From: Prochloron sp. SP5CPC1
GTDB taxonomy: Bacteria; Cyanobacteriota; Cyanobacteriia; Cyanobacteriales; Prochloraceae
Assembly (NCBI GenBank): GCA_014323965.1
Contig: JACONB010000033.1
Span: 1 to 10,681 of the forward strand
DNA length: 10,681 nucleotides
Reading direction: 5' to 3'
Shown: one piece after another, positions 1 through 6,993 of the stretch
Layout: each line of letters starts with the position of its first letter
Position numbering within the stretch: position 1 is the first letter of the stretch
The notes under the pieces: model-generated
Databases searched by the model: none
What the model was told of the DNA's origin: nothing
The model's input: the letters and a program-made list of their open reading frames with translations, nothing else
Position numbers and translations under genes: made by a program

Positions 1-2
1 TC

Positions 3-347
3 AGTGATGCAGGGTGGAGTGAATTGGTCAGACAACTTGAGTATAAAAGCGATTGGTATGGTCGTGAGTTGATTAAGATTGACCGCTTTTTTCCCTCTAG
101 TAAGCTGTGTGGAAACTGCGGCTTCGTAATAGGTAAGCTGCCGTTGAGCGTTAGGGAATGGGAGTGTCCACAATGCAACACCACCCATGACCGAGATATC
201 AATGCAGCTAATAATATTCTGGCGGCGGGACTCGCCGTGTCAGTCTGTGGAGCGAACGTAAGACCTGATAGACTTTGCTCTAAAGGGCAGTTGCGAAATC
301 CCCCCGGCATCATCGATGGCGGGGGACAGAAGCAGAAACCCAAGTAG
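3..347 (+). CDS. tnpB: RNA-guided endonuclease TnpB, C-terminal part (5' end outside window)
   Basis: This is the last ~114 residues of TnpB, the RNA-guided nuclease of IS200/IS605 elements and the ancestor of Cas12. The frame is open to the window edge, reading SDAGWSELVRQLEYK from position 3, so the TTG at 24 is not a real start. Visible hallmarks are the LEYK...WYGREL stretch, the SSKLC motif, a four-cysteine zinc finger (CGNC then CPQC) inserted in the RuvC domain, and the final RuvC motif DRDINAANN, which supplies the third catalytic Asp. The C-terminal tail is basic and Pro-rich, as usual. The last ~15 codons overlap the predicted guide-RNA scaffold (hairpin at 301-325). The visible part shows no lesion; whether the whole gene is intact cannot be judged here. 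Confidence 0.93.
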   Translation, partial: SDAGWSELVRQLEYKSDWYGRELIKIDRFFPSSKLCGNCGFVIGKLPLSVREWECPQCNTTHDRDINAANNILAAGLAVSVCGANVRPDRLCSKGQLRNPPGIIDGGGQKQKPK

Positions 348-400
348 CGATGCTTGGGAATCCCCACCCTCTGCGACAGCAAGGGTGGGGAGGATGTCAA
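290..400 (+). ncRNA. Predicted TnpB guide RNA scaffold (omega RNA / reRNA)
   Basis: Three hairpins follow one another across the tnpB 3' end and the element's right end. The first is CCCCCGGCATC (301-311) with GATGGCGGGGG (315-325): 11 positions, one G/G mismatch, three-base loop. The second is CCCAAG (339-344) with CTTGGG (353-358). The third is CCCCACCCT (362-370) with AGGGTGGGG (382-390). In characterised TnpB systems the guide RNA scaffold comes from exactly this place and ends at the right end, and the flanking DNA supplies the guide. The guide would then be the ~16-20 bases after 400. The 5' limit is a guess. The structure is seen in the sequence; the function is inferred from the family. 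Confidence 0.6.
362..390 (+). repeat. Right-end hairpin of the IS element
   Basis: A perfect 9-bp inverted repeat, CCCCACCCT (362-370) and AGGGTGGGG (382-390), with an 11-base loop, lies 10 bases before the element end at 400. IS200/IS605 elements carry such subterminal hairpins as TnpA recognition sites, and this one is also the last stem of the predicted guide RNA. Confidence 0.8.
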
Positions 401-883
401 TTTAATGATTTGCCCAGTCAGAAATTTGAGGTCACTCCAGAAACTATCACTGGGGCGATTATTAATCGAGTGAATGTCACATCTGCTTTGTGGCAGCAAC
501 CTGGATTTCTCTGTGACGTAATTGTTCTAACAGGGGGGGGAGCAAAGGGGAAGTACTACGAAGATTTGCCAGTAGATTACGTTCGGGAAAAAATGATGCT
601 CTCGGGGAATGACTATTTCTTGATAACTTTAGAGTATGGGCAAAAGAAGGCCGTCGATCCTTTTAATGTGCAGCGGATTGAGCGCACTAACAAGGAGCAA
701 GCAGAGTTTAGCAATTTCTTGCATCCTATTGTCAGGCAGTATCGGGAAGGTGAATTGGTCTCCACACACCATATTATCGAAGATTTGGCGGCGGAATGGT
801 TAGAAGAGGAGCACATTCAACCTTTATTAGAATACTGCCAAATGCAAATTAATAATCCTGTTGTCCCCCTGGCAATGGTTTAA
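401..883 (+). pseudogene. C-terminal remnant of an unrecognised gene cut by the IS element
   Basis: About 160 codons run from the IS boundary to a TAA at 881-883. The only ATG giving a longer frame (350) lies inside the element, so the first residues read from there are transposon sequence. The native part begins FNDLPSQKFEV. It contains a hydrophobic strand followed by a glycine turn, DVIVLTGGGAKG (about 514-549), over a run of eight G (533-540). An acidic, partly amphipathic C-terminus rich in Glu and Gln follows. The VLTGGGA element resembles the phosphate-2 loop of actin/ParM-type ATPases and, less closely, the patatin oxyanion loop, but the surrounding residues do not convince me of either. 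I do not recognise the family. It ends 33 bases before the amidohydrolase gene with no terminator visible between, so it may once have been the first gene of the same transcription unit. Confidence 0.55.
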
Positions 884-916
884 AACATGGGCAATTAGTT
901 TTCAGAGAGGTATGAG

Positions 917-1790
917 ATGAAGATTATTGATTTTCACGTCCATGGGGGTGACTTTAAACTTTTACGGGATGACATCCAAGAACTCCTGACCCGGAGACCA
1001 ATGGAGTCTGGGGTCAAGGTTGGGGAAGTCTTCTCAGGACCGGAGCAGATGGAGAATTATCTACAGGACAAGGGCGTTTATCGTGCTGTTTTACTAGCTG
1101 AATGTGCTCCAGGGACCAATTACACCATTGATAGCGAACTAATTGCCAATTTTGCTCGCTCCAAGGATATCTTTAATTCCCTTCGGCAACATCAATCCCA
1201 ATTACCACGACACAAAGGCTGAATTCTGGCAAAGTATCAAACTGGGTGTCAAGGGGTTCAAGTTTTATCCTGCCGATCATAGATTTGACCCCCTCATAAA
1301 AGAGATGCAGTATGTCTATAAAATGTGTGAATCCCTGGGTTTCCCCGTTCTTTTCCACACCGGATTAACAGCTCAAAGAGACGCGGAACAGAAATTCATC
1401 AAGCCTTTTGATTTTCGGCCCCTAGCTGAAGAGTATCCCGAACTAATTATGATTCTGGCTCACGGGGGGAAACCTTACTGGTACGAAGAAGCCAGTACCC
1501 TCGCCCTCACTTTTCCCAATGTCTACATTGATACGGCTTTGATAGATCCATTATCTCTTCAGGAAGCATTTCCCAACTTAGAAAAATTAGCCCCAAAAAT
1601 TGTCTTTGGTTCAGATTGGCCCGTTGTGGGTAGCTACTCAGCCTTGCTAGAGAATTACAGAAAAGCCAATATTGCCTCGGAAATTATCTCCGCTATCTTC
1701 TATGACAATGCTGAAAGAATACTTAAAGAAGCCTTGGACAGCCACAGTAGGACTATTCCTGAAGCACTTATAGCCATGTCAGTTAATTAA
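917..1790 (+). pseudogene. Amidohydrolase-2 family metal-dependent hydrolase, frameshifted
   Basis: Two overlapping frames together encode one TIM-barrel amidohydrolase (amidohydrolase-2 type, the superfamily that includes ACMSD and related hydrolases and decarboxylases). The start is ATG 917, with AGAGAGG at 904-910 as ribosome site. Frame 1 gives the N-terminal metal motif DFHVH (His7, His9) and runs to about Phe86, then drifts and stops at 1220-1222. Frame 2 continues from about 1176 with IPFGNINPN. It carries the remaining landmarks: GVKGFKFYP, LFHTG, LAHGG and the late GSDWP motif with the conserved metal Asp. Skipping one base near 1173-1177 restores a protein of about 290 residues, the usual family size. 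The gene ends 17 bases before the radical SAM gene. All catalytic motifs survive, so the lesion is recent or a sequencing error. The substrate is unknown; a hydrolysis or decarboxylation step in the pathway is an inference. Confidence 0.8.
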
Positions 1791-1796
1791 TACAGC

Positions 1797-1802
1797 AGGA
1801 GG
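1797..1802 (+). promoter_or_regulatory. Consensus Shine-Dalgarno of the radical SAM gene
   Basis: AGGAGG lies 5 bases before ATG 1808. It is the only full-consensus ribosome site in the operon. It fixes the start of the radical SAM gene and suggests that gene is translated independently of the broken gene upstream. Confidence 0.8.
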
Positions 1803-1807
1803 ATTAA

Positions 1808-3151
1808 ATGTACAATAAATTGTATCCCATGACTTATTATTTCTATCCCTTGTTAGAAGATAAATGTACTGGAAGCATTCATCAAGATAATTTTTTAGCA
1901 ATTTTGAACTCTCCCCAACCTTCTCCTACTGAAAATTTACTCTACATTCACATTCCTTATTGCCATGATATGTGTCGTTTTTGTCCTTTTCATGTTAGAG
2001 TTGAGAAGGGAAGTGAAATTTACGATCGCTACACCCAAGTTCTTTGTCAGGAAATGAGCCTAGTATCCAGTCTTCCTTACGTTGCCGGGAAGTCTTTTAC
2101 TGCTGTGTACTTTGGTGGGGGTTCCCCATCGATCTTTTCTGTCAGCAACTTACGGAAAATTTTTACTAGCCTTTTTCATTATTTCCAAATCGAGTCAGAT
2201 GCGGAGATTTCTTTTGAAGGGGAACCTCGTACTCTATCTGACCCAGCCAGGTTGGACTTATTGAAGGAATACCAGGTCAAAAGAATAAGCTTTGGGCTGC
2301 AAACTTATGAGGAGAAAATGAGAGAATTCTTCAACATTGCTGCTACCCTAAAGGATGTAGATGCCTGTACTCAGAATGCACGGGAGCGAGGTTTTGCCGA
2401 GATTAATGTGGATATGATGTATGACCTTCCCGGTCAAAATATCACCACTCTTGAATCTGACTTATCTCATCTTCAAAATCACCAGTTCGACAGTATTGAT
2501 TACTACAATCTTCACTACTACGCCTTTCCGAAAAAGTTAAAACTAGCTATGGAGTTGGGGGAACTTCCCGGTAAACCCAGCCAAGCAATGCACTTTGCCC
2601 TAGGGCAACAACTGCGTTTGCGACTGAAGGAAATGGGTTACTACGATGTAGCAGATCCCATATTTTCCAAACAACCTCAAGTGAGCGAGTACTTTCGATT
2701 GCTTTGGGGAGGAGGAAATGGCGAACATAGTGCCGAGACTATTGCTTTAGGTTCTTCAGCCCGAGGTTACTTGCATGGATATTCTTATATGAATATGGGG
2801 AATACGGAGCAGTATCTCAAAACCGTTGAAGCAGGGGAACTGCCCTTGGCAAAGCTTTCCTTATGCCTGGGAACTCCTGAAAATAGAGGAGCAGCTTTTA
2901 TGGTCAAGTTTTTTGGCATATACAAGGAAAAAGAGGTGGCTCTCAATTCTATTTCTTCTAATGTCTGGGATTTCTGGCAGCAAAACGGTCTGATTTATGA
3001 GACACCCACTGCTTGGAAATTAAGCGAGGTGGGTAAATTGTGGACCACCAATATGATGCTGGATACTTTCGAGGAGCATCAACGGGAAGCCGCCATGACT
3101 TCCTTAGGATTTGTCACGGAGAAACCGGGAATTAGGACAGGTAGTTTTTAA
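1808..3151 (+). CDS. HemN-like radical SAM enzyme
   Basis: A 447-residue radical SAM protein of the HemN/HemW-like class. IHIPYCHDMCRFC carries the [4Fe-4S]-binding CxxxCxxC (Cys52, Cys56, Cys59). YFGGGSPS (residues 101-108) is the SAM-binding GGG motif, written GGGTPS in HemN. Later come the RISFGLQT and NVDMMYDLPGQ stretches typical of HemN-like barrels, and the C-terminal third resembles a HemN_C domain (LRLRLKEMGYYDV, GLIYETPTAWKLSEVG). Family members are not only coproporphyrinogen oxidases: the group includes the haem chaperone HemW and class C radical SAM methyltransferases and cyclopropanation enzymes of natural-product pathways, which bind two SAM molecules. Its place between an amidohydrolase and an ATP-grasp ligase argues for a specialised-metabolite role, such as C-methylation or cyclopropanation, rather than haem synthesis. 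It is intact, with a clear start, and ends 9 bases before the next gene. The exact reaction cannot be read from sequence. Confidence 0.9.
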   Translation: MYNKLYPMTYYFYPLLEDKCTGSIHQDNFLAILNSPQPSPTENLLYIHIPYCHDMCRFCPFHVRVEKGSEIYDRYTQVLCQEMSLVSSLPYVAGKSFTAVYFGGGSPSIFSVSNLRKIFTSLFHYFQIESDAEISFEGEPRTLSDPARLDLLKEYQVKRISFGLQTYEEKMREFFNIAATLKDVDACTQNARERGFAEINVDMMYDLPGQNITTLESDLSHLQNHQFDSIDYYNLHYYAFPKKLKLAMELGELPGKPSQAMHFALGQQLRLRLKEMGYYDVADPIFSKQPQVSEYFRLLWGGGNGEHSAETIALGSSARGYLHGYSYMNMGNTEQYLKTVEAGELPLAKLSLCLGTPENRGAAFMVKFFGIYKEKEVALNSISSNVWDFWQQNGLIYETPTAWKLSEVGKLWTTNMMLDTFEEHQREAAMTSLGFVTEKPGIRTGSF

Positions 3152-3160
3152 GCAAGTACT

Positions 3161-4444
3161 ATGAAAAGTCCCGTGCGAGTTGGCATCATTCATGCCTATC
3201 CCAATACTTATCTGATTGAGAGTTTGCAAAAAGCAGCCAACTGCCAAATCGTTTTATTCGTGCCCCAAAAACCAGTTTTTAATATCAGTGCCATAGAAGC
3301 GGTTATAGAGGTACCTTTGTACAATCCCTCTCTGGTGGTTAAAAAAGTCCTGGACTATCACCGGGAAAAGCCATTCGATGCTTTGCTGCCTGTATACGAA
3401 GGGGCGACAGCTATCACTGCGAAGTCAGCAGAAGTGCTAGGACTTCCAGGGGTAAAGGTTAAAGCAGCAGAAGCAAGTAGAAACAAGTATTTTTCTTATA
3501 GCTGCTGGGAAAAAAATGGCATTCCCGTCCCCCTGACAGTTCCAATTTCCGAACCCCAGGAGGGATGGAAAGAAATCGAAGCTCATCTCGGTTATCCGGT
3601 TATGGTTAAATTGGCCGACTCGATGAATAGCCAAGGAGTGATTAAGGTAACATCCAGGGATGATTATCAAACTGCGGTAGAGCGTCTTTTAAAGATGTTA
3701 GCAAGACCTATTGATTCGGATTTACAAACAGACCGGAATCGATTAGCTTATGGTACGGAGGATATTAAGATAATAGCCCAGGAATTCTGTCCGGGAACTG
3801 AGGTAGGAGTGGATTGTCTAGTGGCCAATGGTAAGGATCATATCCTGGGTATATTTGAAAAAGCCCCGGCTACAGGTCCCTATTTTGCTGAGACCATGTC
3901 CGTTGCTCCTACCTCATTAAACAATAACGACGTTGAGAAAGTCAGTAAAATTGCTGCTGATGCAGTGTTAGCATTAATTTCTGAGGGTATTAGTGCCGCC
4001 CATGTGGAAATTCGCTTTACAGAGGATGGTCCCAAAGTCTTAGAAGCTGGGCTGCGTCCGGGTGGTGCCTATACAGTTGCTGCTGTTGAGTATTTGACAG
4101 GGATAAATTCCTATGGGGCGCTTTTAGATGTCTTACTCGGAAACAATATCGGCACAGTAAAAATAAACAGTAAAGCAGTACTATATGGAGGTATTACTAT
4201 CCCTAAAAGTGGCGTAATCCAAAGTGCTAGGGGACTGGAAGTTTTTGACCAGGTGTCAGGGCTTTTAGACGTTCAAGTTTTGAATAAAATTGGGGACAAA
4301 GTTTATGCTTTGCCAGAGTCCGCTCAACCTCATTTTGCTTATTATCTGATAGGGAGTAGTTCCCGAGAAGAGGTTCTAGATAAGCATCATCTGATTCAAA
4401 ACAGTATTCAACTGGAAATATCTGATTTTGGGCAAGATTGCTAA
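3161..4444 (+). CDS. ATP-grasp carboxylate-amine ligase (L-amino acid ligase type)
   Basis: A 427-residue ATP-grasp enzyme of the kind that activates a carboxylate as acyl phosphate and joins it to an amine. The N-terminal ~110 residues form the preATP-grasp Rossmann-like part (VRVGIIHAYPNTYLIESL). The ATP-grasp fold follows, with YPVMVKLADSMNSQGV carrying the ATP-binding Lys150 and glycine loop. AHVEIRFTEDGPKVLEAGLRPGG supplies the metal-binding Glu283 and Glu295 and the conserved Arg. The order and length match BacD-like L-amino acid ligases, including a C-terminal ~100-residue lid after GVIQSARG. The usual E-x-N metal motif reads E-A-G here. The gene starts 9 bases after the radical SAM stop without a strong ribosome site, so translational coupling is likely. 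In context it probably makes an amide or peptide bond in the pathway; substrates are unknown. Its last bases precede the decarboxylase gene by about 23. Confidence 0.87.
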   Translation: MKSPVRVGIIHAYPNTYLIESLQKAANCQIVLFVPQKPVFNISAIEAVIEVPLYNPSLVVKKVLDYHREKPFDALLPVYEGATAITAKSAEVLGLPGVKVKAAEASRNKYFSYSCWEKNGIPVPLTVPISEPQEGWKEIEAHLGYPVMVKLADSMNSQGVIKVTSRDDYQTAVERLLKMLARPIDSDLQTDRNRLAYGTEDIKIIAQEFCPGTEVGVDCLVANGKDHILGIFEKAPATGPYFAETMSVAPTSLNNNDVEKVSKIAADAVLALISEGISAAHVEIRFTEDGPKVLEAGLRPGGAYTVAAVEYLTGINSYGALLDVLLGNNIGTVKINSKAVLYGGITIPKSGVIQSARGLEVFDQVSGLLDVQVLNKIGDKVYALPESAQPHFAYYLIGSSSREEVLDKHHLIQNSIQLEISDFGQDC

Positions 4445-4453
4445 AAAAAGGAA

Positions 4454-4458
4454 GAGGA
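4454..4458 (+). promoter_or_regulatory. Shine-Dalgarno deciding a GTG start
   Basis: GAGGA, inside the purine run GGAAGAGGA (4450-4458), lies 9 bases before GTG 4468. This supports the GTG over the more upstream in-frame TTG at 4438, which overlaps the ligase gene and has no ribosome site. The TTG start would only add a ten-residue Lys/Gly-rich tail. Confidence 0.65.
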
Positions 4459-4467
4459 ATTAATAAG

Positions 4468-5910
4468 GTGGAACAGAATATAGAAAAAGTCAATTCAGAC
4501 TTGATTGATAATGGGCAGAAAGTATTGGCGTGTCTTGAGAGTGCTTATAATCATCCCGAAAAATATCAAGTTTTATCCAGTTCTCATGGACTGATGAATA
4601 GGTTGAACAATCCTCAATATCTTCCCCAAGAAGGATGTGAAATGGGGGTAATTATAGAAGAGGCGATCGCCACTATTTTCAGCGGTTATTGTAACGTCAG
4701 TCATCCTCAATATTATGGATATATATCTCCTAAACCTCTACCTATCAGTCTGATTGGGGATCTATTAGCTTCCGGGTTAAATCAAACCCCAGGAGCCTGG
4801 CGTGCTGGTCCTGCGGCTACAGTCATTGAAGCGGAAACATTACAATGGATTAGTCAGTTTATAGGTTATGAGAATAGCATTGGTAAAGTTCCTAACGGAA
4901 TATTCACCAGTGGTGGTTCAATGGCCAATGCCAGTGCCCTGAAACTTGCCCGAGACAAGATATTAGGTCGAGATTTACAGGATCGAGGTCTCGCGGTCAG
5001 CAAGTTTCAGCCTACGGTCTATATGTCGGCAGAGGGTCACTTTTCCATTTGGAAAGCGTTAGATTTTTTAGGTCTGGGGAGAAATTGTTTGCGGCGTATT
5101 GCAGTGGATGAAAATGGACGCATTAATCTAAATGCCTTGCAGGAGCAAATAAAGCAAGATATCCAAGTAGGAGCTAAACCAATCTGTTTAGTAGGCACTG
5201 GGGGAACCAGTGCAACGGGTTCAGTGGATAATTTGGATGCTCTAGGTTCCGTGGCGAGAGATTATGACATGTGGTTTCATGTGGATGCCGCTGCCGGAGG
5301 TGTATTTGCTAATCTTCCCGAAACAAGAGAGTACTTCCAAGGAATAAATTTAGCTGACTCTGTGACTATAGATCCTTGCAAATGGCTATTTGTGCCATTC
5401 GGAATCGGTTGTTTACTCACTAAAGACGGTTCGGAGTTAGTCAAAAGCTTTCAAGCTAGCAGTCATTATTGGGAAGAACTTTCCGAACCAGATTTGTTTC
5501 AAATGGGACTACCAGGAACTCGACAATGGCGCTCTCTAGGTCTTTGGATGGCTTTCAAACATTTGGGGAGTAATGGTTATCGTCAATTACTCAGAAATAC
5601 TCGGGGTACTGTCTTCCACCTAGCAGAAAAAGTTCAGAGCTGTGAACAGCTAGAGCTTTTACAGCAACCAACTCTCCCTGTATGTTGTTTCCGCATCGGA
5701 AATTACCCCAAACATTTATCCATTGACGAAATTAATCGTCTCGTTCAAAGAGCAATTACAGAAACTGGTAAATATTATATTACGCTTCTAGATTGGAGAG
5801 GATCTAGTTATTTCAGAGTTTCAATTAATAATTTTCGTACTAATACCCAGCATATTGATAGTCTAATAGATGCAATTTTGCATCAAATCAAGCTTTTGAA
5901 CAAGAAATGA
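4468..5910 (+). CDS. PLP-dependent group II decarboxylase
   Basis: A fold-type I PLP enzyme of the aromatic-L-amino-acid/glutamate/histidine decarboxylase family, 480 residues from the GTG at 4468, which is the normal family length. Motifs in order are: HPQYYGYISP (substrate entrance region), TSGGSMANASAL (cofactor phosphate loop, residues 147 on), AEGHFS with the His191 that stacks on PLP, GTGGTSATGSVD, FHVDAAAGG with Asp273 that binds the pyridine nitrogen, and DPCKWLFVPFG with the Schiff-base Lys305. The residue before that lysine is usually His (PHKW); here it is Cys304. The likely reaction is decarboxylation of an amino acid to an amine, or a related aldehyde-forming variant. Substrate choice among Trp, Tyr, Glu and others cannot be read. 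It overlaps the next gene by four bases (ATGA), so the two are co-translated. Confidence 0.9.
   Translation: MEQNIEKVNSDLIDNGQKVLACLESAYNHPEKYQVLSSSHGLMNRLNNPQYLPQEGCEMGVIIEEAIATIFSGYCNVSHPQYYGYISPKPLPISLIGDLLASGLNQTPGAWRAGPAATVIEAETLQWISQFIGYENSIGKVPNGIFTSGGSMANASALKLARDKILGRDLQDRGLAVSKFQPTVYMSAEGHFSIWKALDFLGLGRNCLRRIAVDENGRINLNALQEQIKQDIQVGAKPICLVGTGGTSATGSVDNLDALGSVARDYDMWFHVDAAAGGVFANLPETREYFQGINLADSVTIDPCKWLFVPFGIGCLLTKDGSELVKSFQASSHYWEELSEPDLFQMGLPGTRQWRSLGLWMAFKHLGSNGYRQLLRNTRGTVFHLAEKVQSCEQLELLQQPTLPVCCFRIGNYPKHLSIDEINRLVQRAITETGKYYITLLDWRGSSYFRVSINNFRTNTQHIDSLIDAILHQIKLLNKK
4663..4670. repeat. HIP1 octamer GCGATCGC
   Basis: One perfect copy of the highly iterated palindrome of cyanobacterial genomes, extended to GGCGATCGCC (4662-4671), lies inside the decarboxylase gene. 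It supports cyanobacterial origin and has no local function that I can infer. Confidence 0.85.
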
Positions 5911-6944
5911 AGCCAAAACACAAAATGATGACAGCAATACCTCATGAAATTCAACAAGCTATGTACGGCTTTATGATGAGTCACGTACTTTTTGCAGGAG
6001 ATGAACTAGGGATATTCGATGGTATAGCTCAAGGAAAAGCTTCCACCATTCAGGAGCTAGCTCAATCTGCGGGGGTTCATCCCAGGGCTTTGGAACGGTT
6101 AGTTTTGGCTGCTATTGCCATGGGATTAATTGACCAAAAAGATGGAGTTTATCAAATTCCGGAACATCTGCGACCATTTTTCCAGAAAAATGCCGCAGAA
6201 TACTGCGGCGAAGCATTCTCCCATTTTCGAGAAGTATCTACTCGTACTTTTCCCTACCTAAAGGAGGCACTTAGAGAAAATCAACCACAATGGGCGCAAA
6301 TTTTTAGTAATGCCCAGGATTATTCACCGTTTACGGAACTATATAAAGATTCTCAACGCCTTGAGAATTTTTTATCCAGTATGTGGGGGATGGGCTATGG
6401 TCCAGCAAAGGAGCTAGTTCAGAAATATTCTTTAGATAGGTACAGCACTTTGGTAGATGTAGGAGGTGGAAGTGGTTCCTTTGCCATCGCTGCCCTGGAA
6501 CATTATTCCACACTCAATGGGATCGTCTTCGATCTGCCCAAGGTGAGCCAGTATTTAGAAAACAAGCGCCATGAGCATAAGCTTTCCCAGCGACTTGCCT
6601 TTGTTGCTGGCGATTTTTTTCAAGACGAGCTACCCACCGGTGATGTGTACGTTCTCGGTTACATACTTTCTGACTGGAATAGAGAAGATGGAACGAAATT
6701 ATTAAAGAAAATTTACAATGCATTGCCAGCAGGAGGAGCTATACTCATCTTAGAAAAACTGTTTAATGAGGGGAAAAATGGTCCCATAGAAACAGCGATG
6801 ATGAATTTGGCTATGTTATTAGAAACTTGGGGACAGCATTATGCTGGTTCTGAGTATATATCATGGCTGCAAGAGATTGGGTTTCAAAACTGCCAGGTTC
6901 TTTGTTCTTCAGGTGAAAAGCATATGGTAGTTGGCATTAAATAA
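5907..6944 (+). CDS. SAM-dependent methyltransferase, acetylserotonin O-methyltransferase type
   Basis: A 345-residue class I methyltransferase. The N-terminal ~85 residues form the winged-helix dimerisation domain of this family (MMSHVLFAGDELGIFDGI, then IQELAQSAGVHPRALERLVLAAIAMGLI). The Rossmann domain follows, with the SAM-binding motif LVDVGGGSG (Asp184-Gly190), an acidic residue in IVFDLP that would bind the ribose hydroxyls, and VAGDFFQDELP. Members methylate hydroxyl groups on small aromatic or polyketide-like molecules; some have been recruited to other chemistry. The motif that normally reads HDW, whose His is the catalytic base in plant O-methyltransferases, is Ser255-Asp-Trp here (YILSDWNRED). 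The start overlaps the decarboxylase stop as ATGA, which argues for a shared pathway. ATG 5922 and 5925 are in-frame alternatives but lack a better ribosome site. Confidence 0.9.
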   Translation: MKPKHKMMTAIPHEIQQAMYGFMMSHVLFAGDELGIFDGIAQGKASTIQELAQSAGVHPRALERLVLAAIAMGLIDQKDGVYQIPEHLRPFFQKNAAEYCGEAFSHFREVSTRTFPYLKEALRENQPQWAQIFSNAQDYSPFTELYKDSQRLENFLSSMWGMGYGPAKELVQKYSLDRYSTLVDVGGGSGSFAIAALEHYSTLNGIVFDLPKVSQYLENKRHEHKLSQRLAFVAGDFFQDELPTGDVYVLGYILSDWNREDGTKLLKKIYNALPAGGAILILEKLFNEGKNGPIETAMMNLAMLLETWGQHYAGSEYISWLQEIGFQNCQVLCSSGEKHMVVGIK

Positions 6945-6993
6945 TCTGCAATATTTAGCTAAGTTGACATAAACTAGACAATTGGTGAAAACT

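Larger units (their letters stand above)
1..400 (+). mobile_element. 3' part of an IS200/IS605-type TnpB element
   Basis: The window opens inside an insertion element of the IS200/IS605 superfamily. It contains the C-terminal part of tnpB (stop at 345-347), then a hairpin at 362-390 and the tail AGGATGTCAA (391-400). That tail is the right end commonly seen on cyanobacterial TnpB elements, so I place the element boundary after TCAA at 400. The left end, the rest of tnpB and any tnpA lie outside the window, so it is unknown whether the element is autonomous. Such elements move as single strands and make no target duplication, so none is expected. The sequence after 400 continues as an open frame without its own start, which suggests insertion into a gene. 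Confidence 0.85.

Noticed and set aside
350..400. ATG 350 as the start of the gene ending at 883
   Set aside because: These 51 bases are the IS right end (hairpin and TCAA tail), so the encoded first 17 residues are transposon sequence.
1166..1182. Programmed +1 frameshift in the amidohydrolase
   Set aside because: No known slippery sequence with a rare codon, stop codon or stimulator is visible at the junction; mutation or sequencing error is simpler.
1808..3151. Housekeeping hemN (oxygen-independent coproporphyrinogen oxidase)
   Set aside because: The motifs fit the broader HemN-like group and the neighbours are biosynthetic enzymes unrelated to haem; a haem role is not excluded but is not favoured.
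5907..6944. Mycosporine-like amino acid pathway (ATP-grasp plus O-methyltransferase)
   Set aside because: No 2-demethyl-4-deoxygadusol synthase is present, and the methyltransferase is of the larger acetylserotonin type rather than MysB-like.
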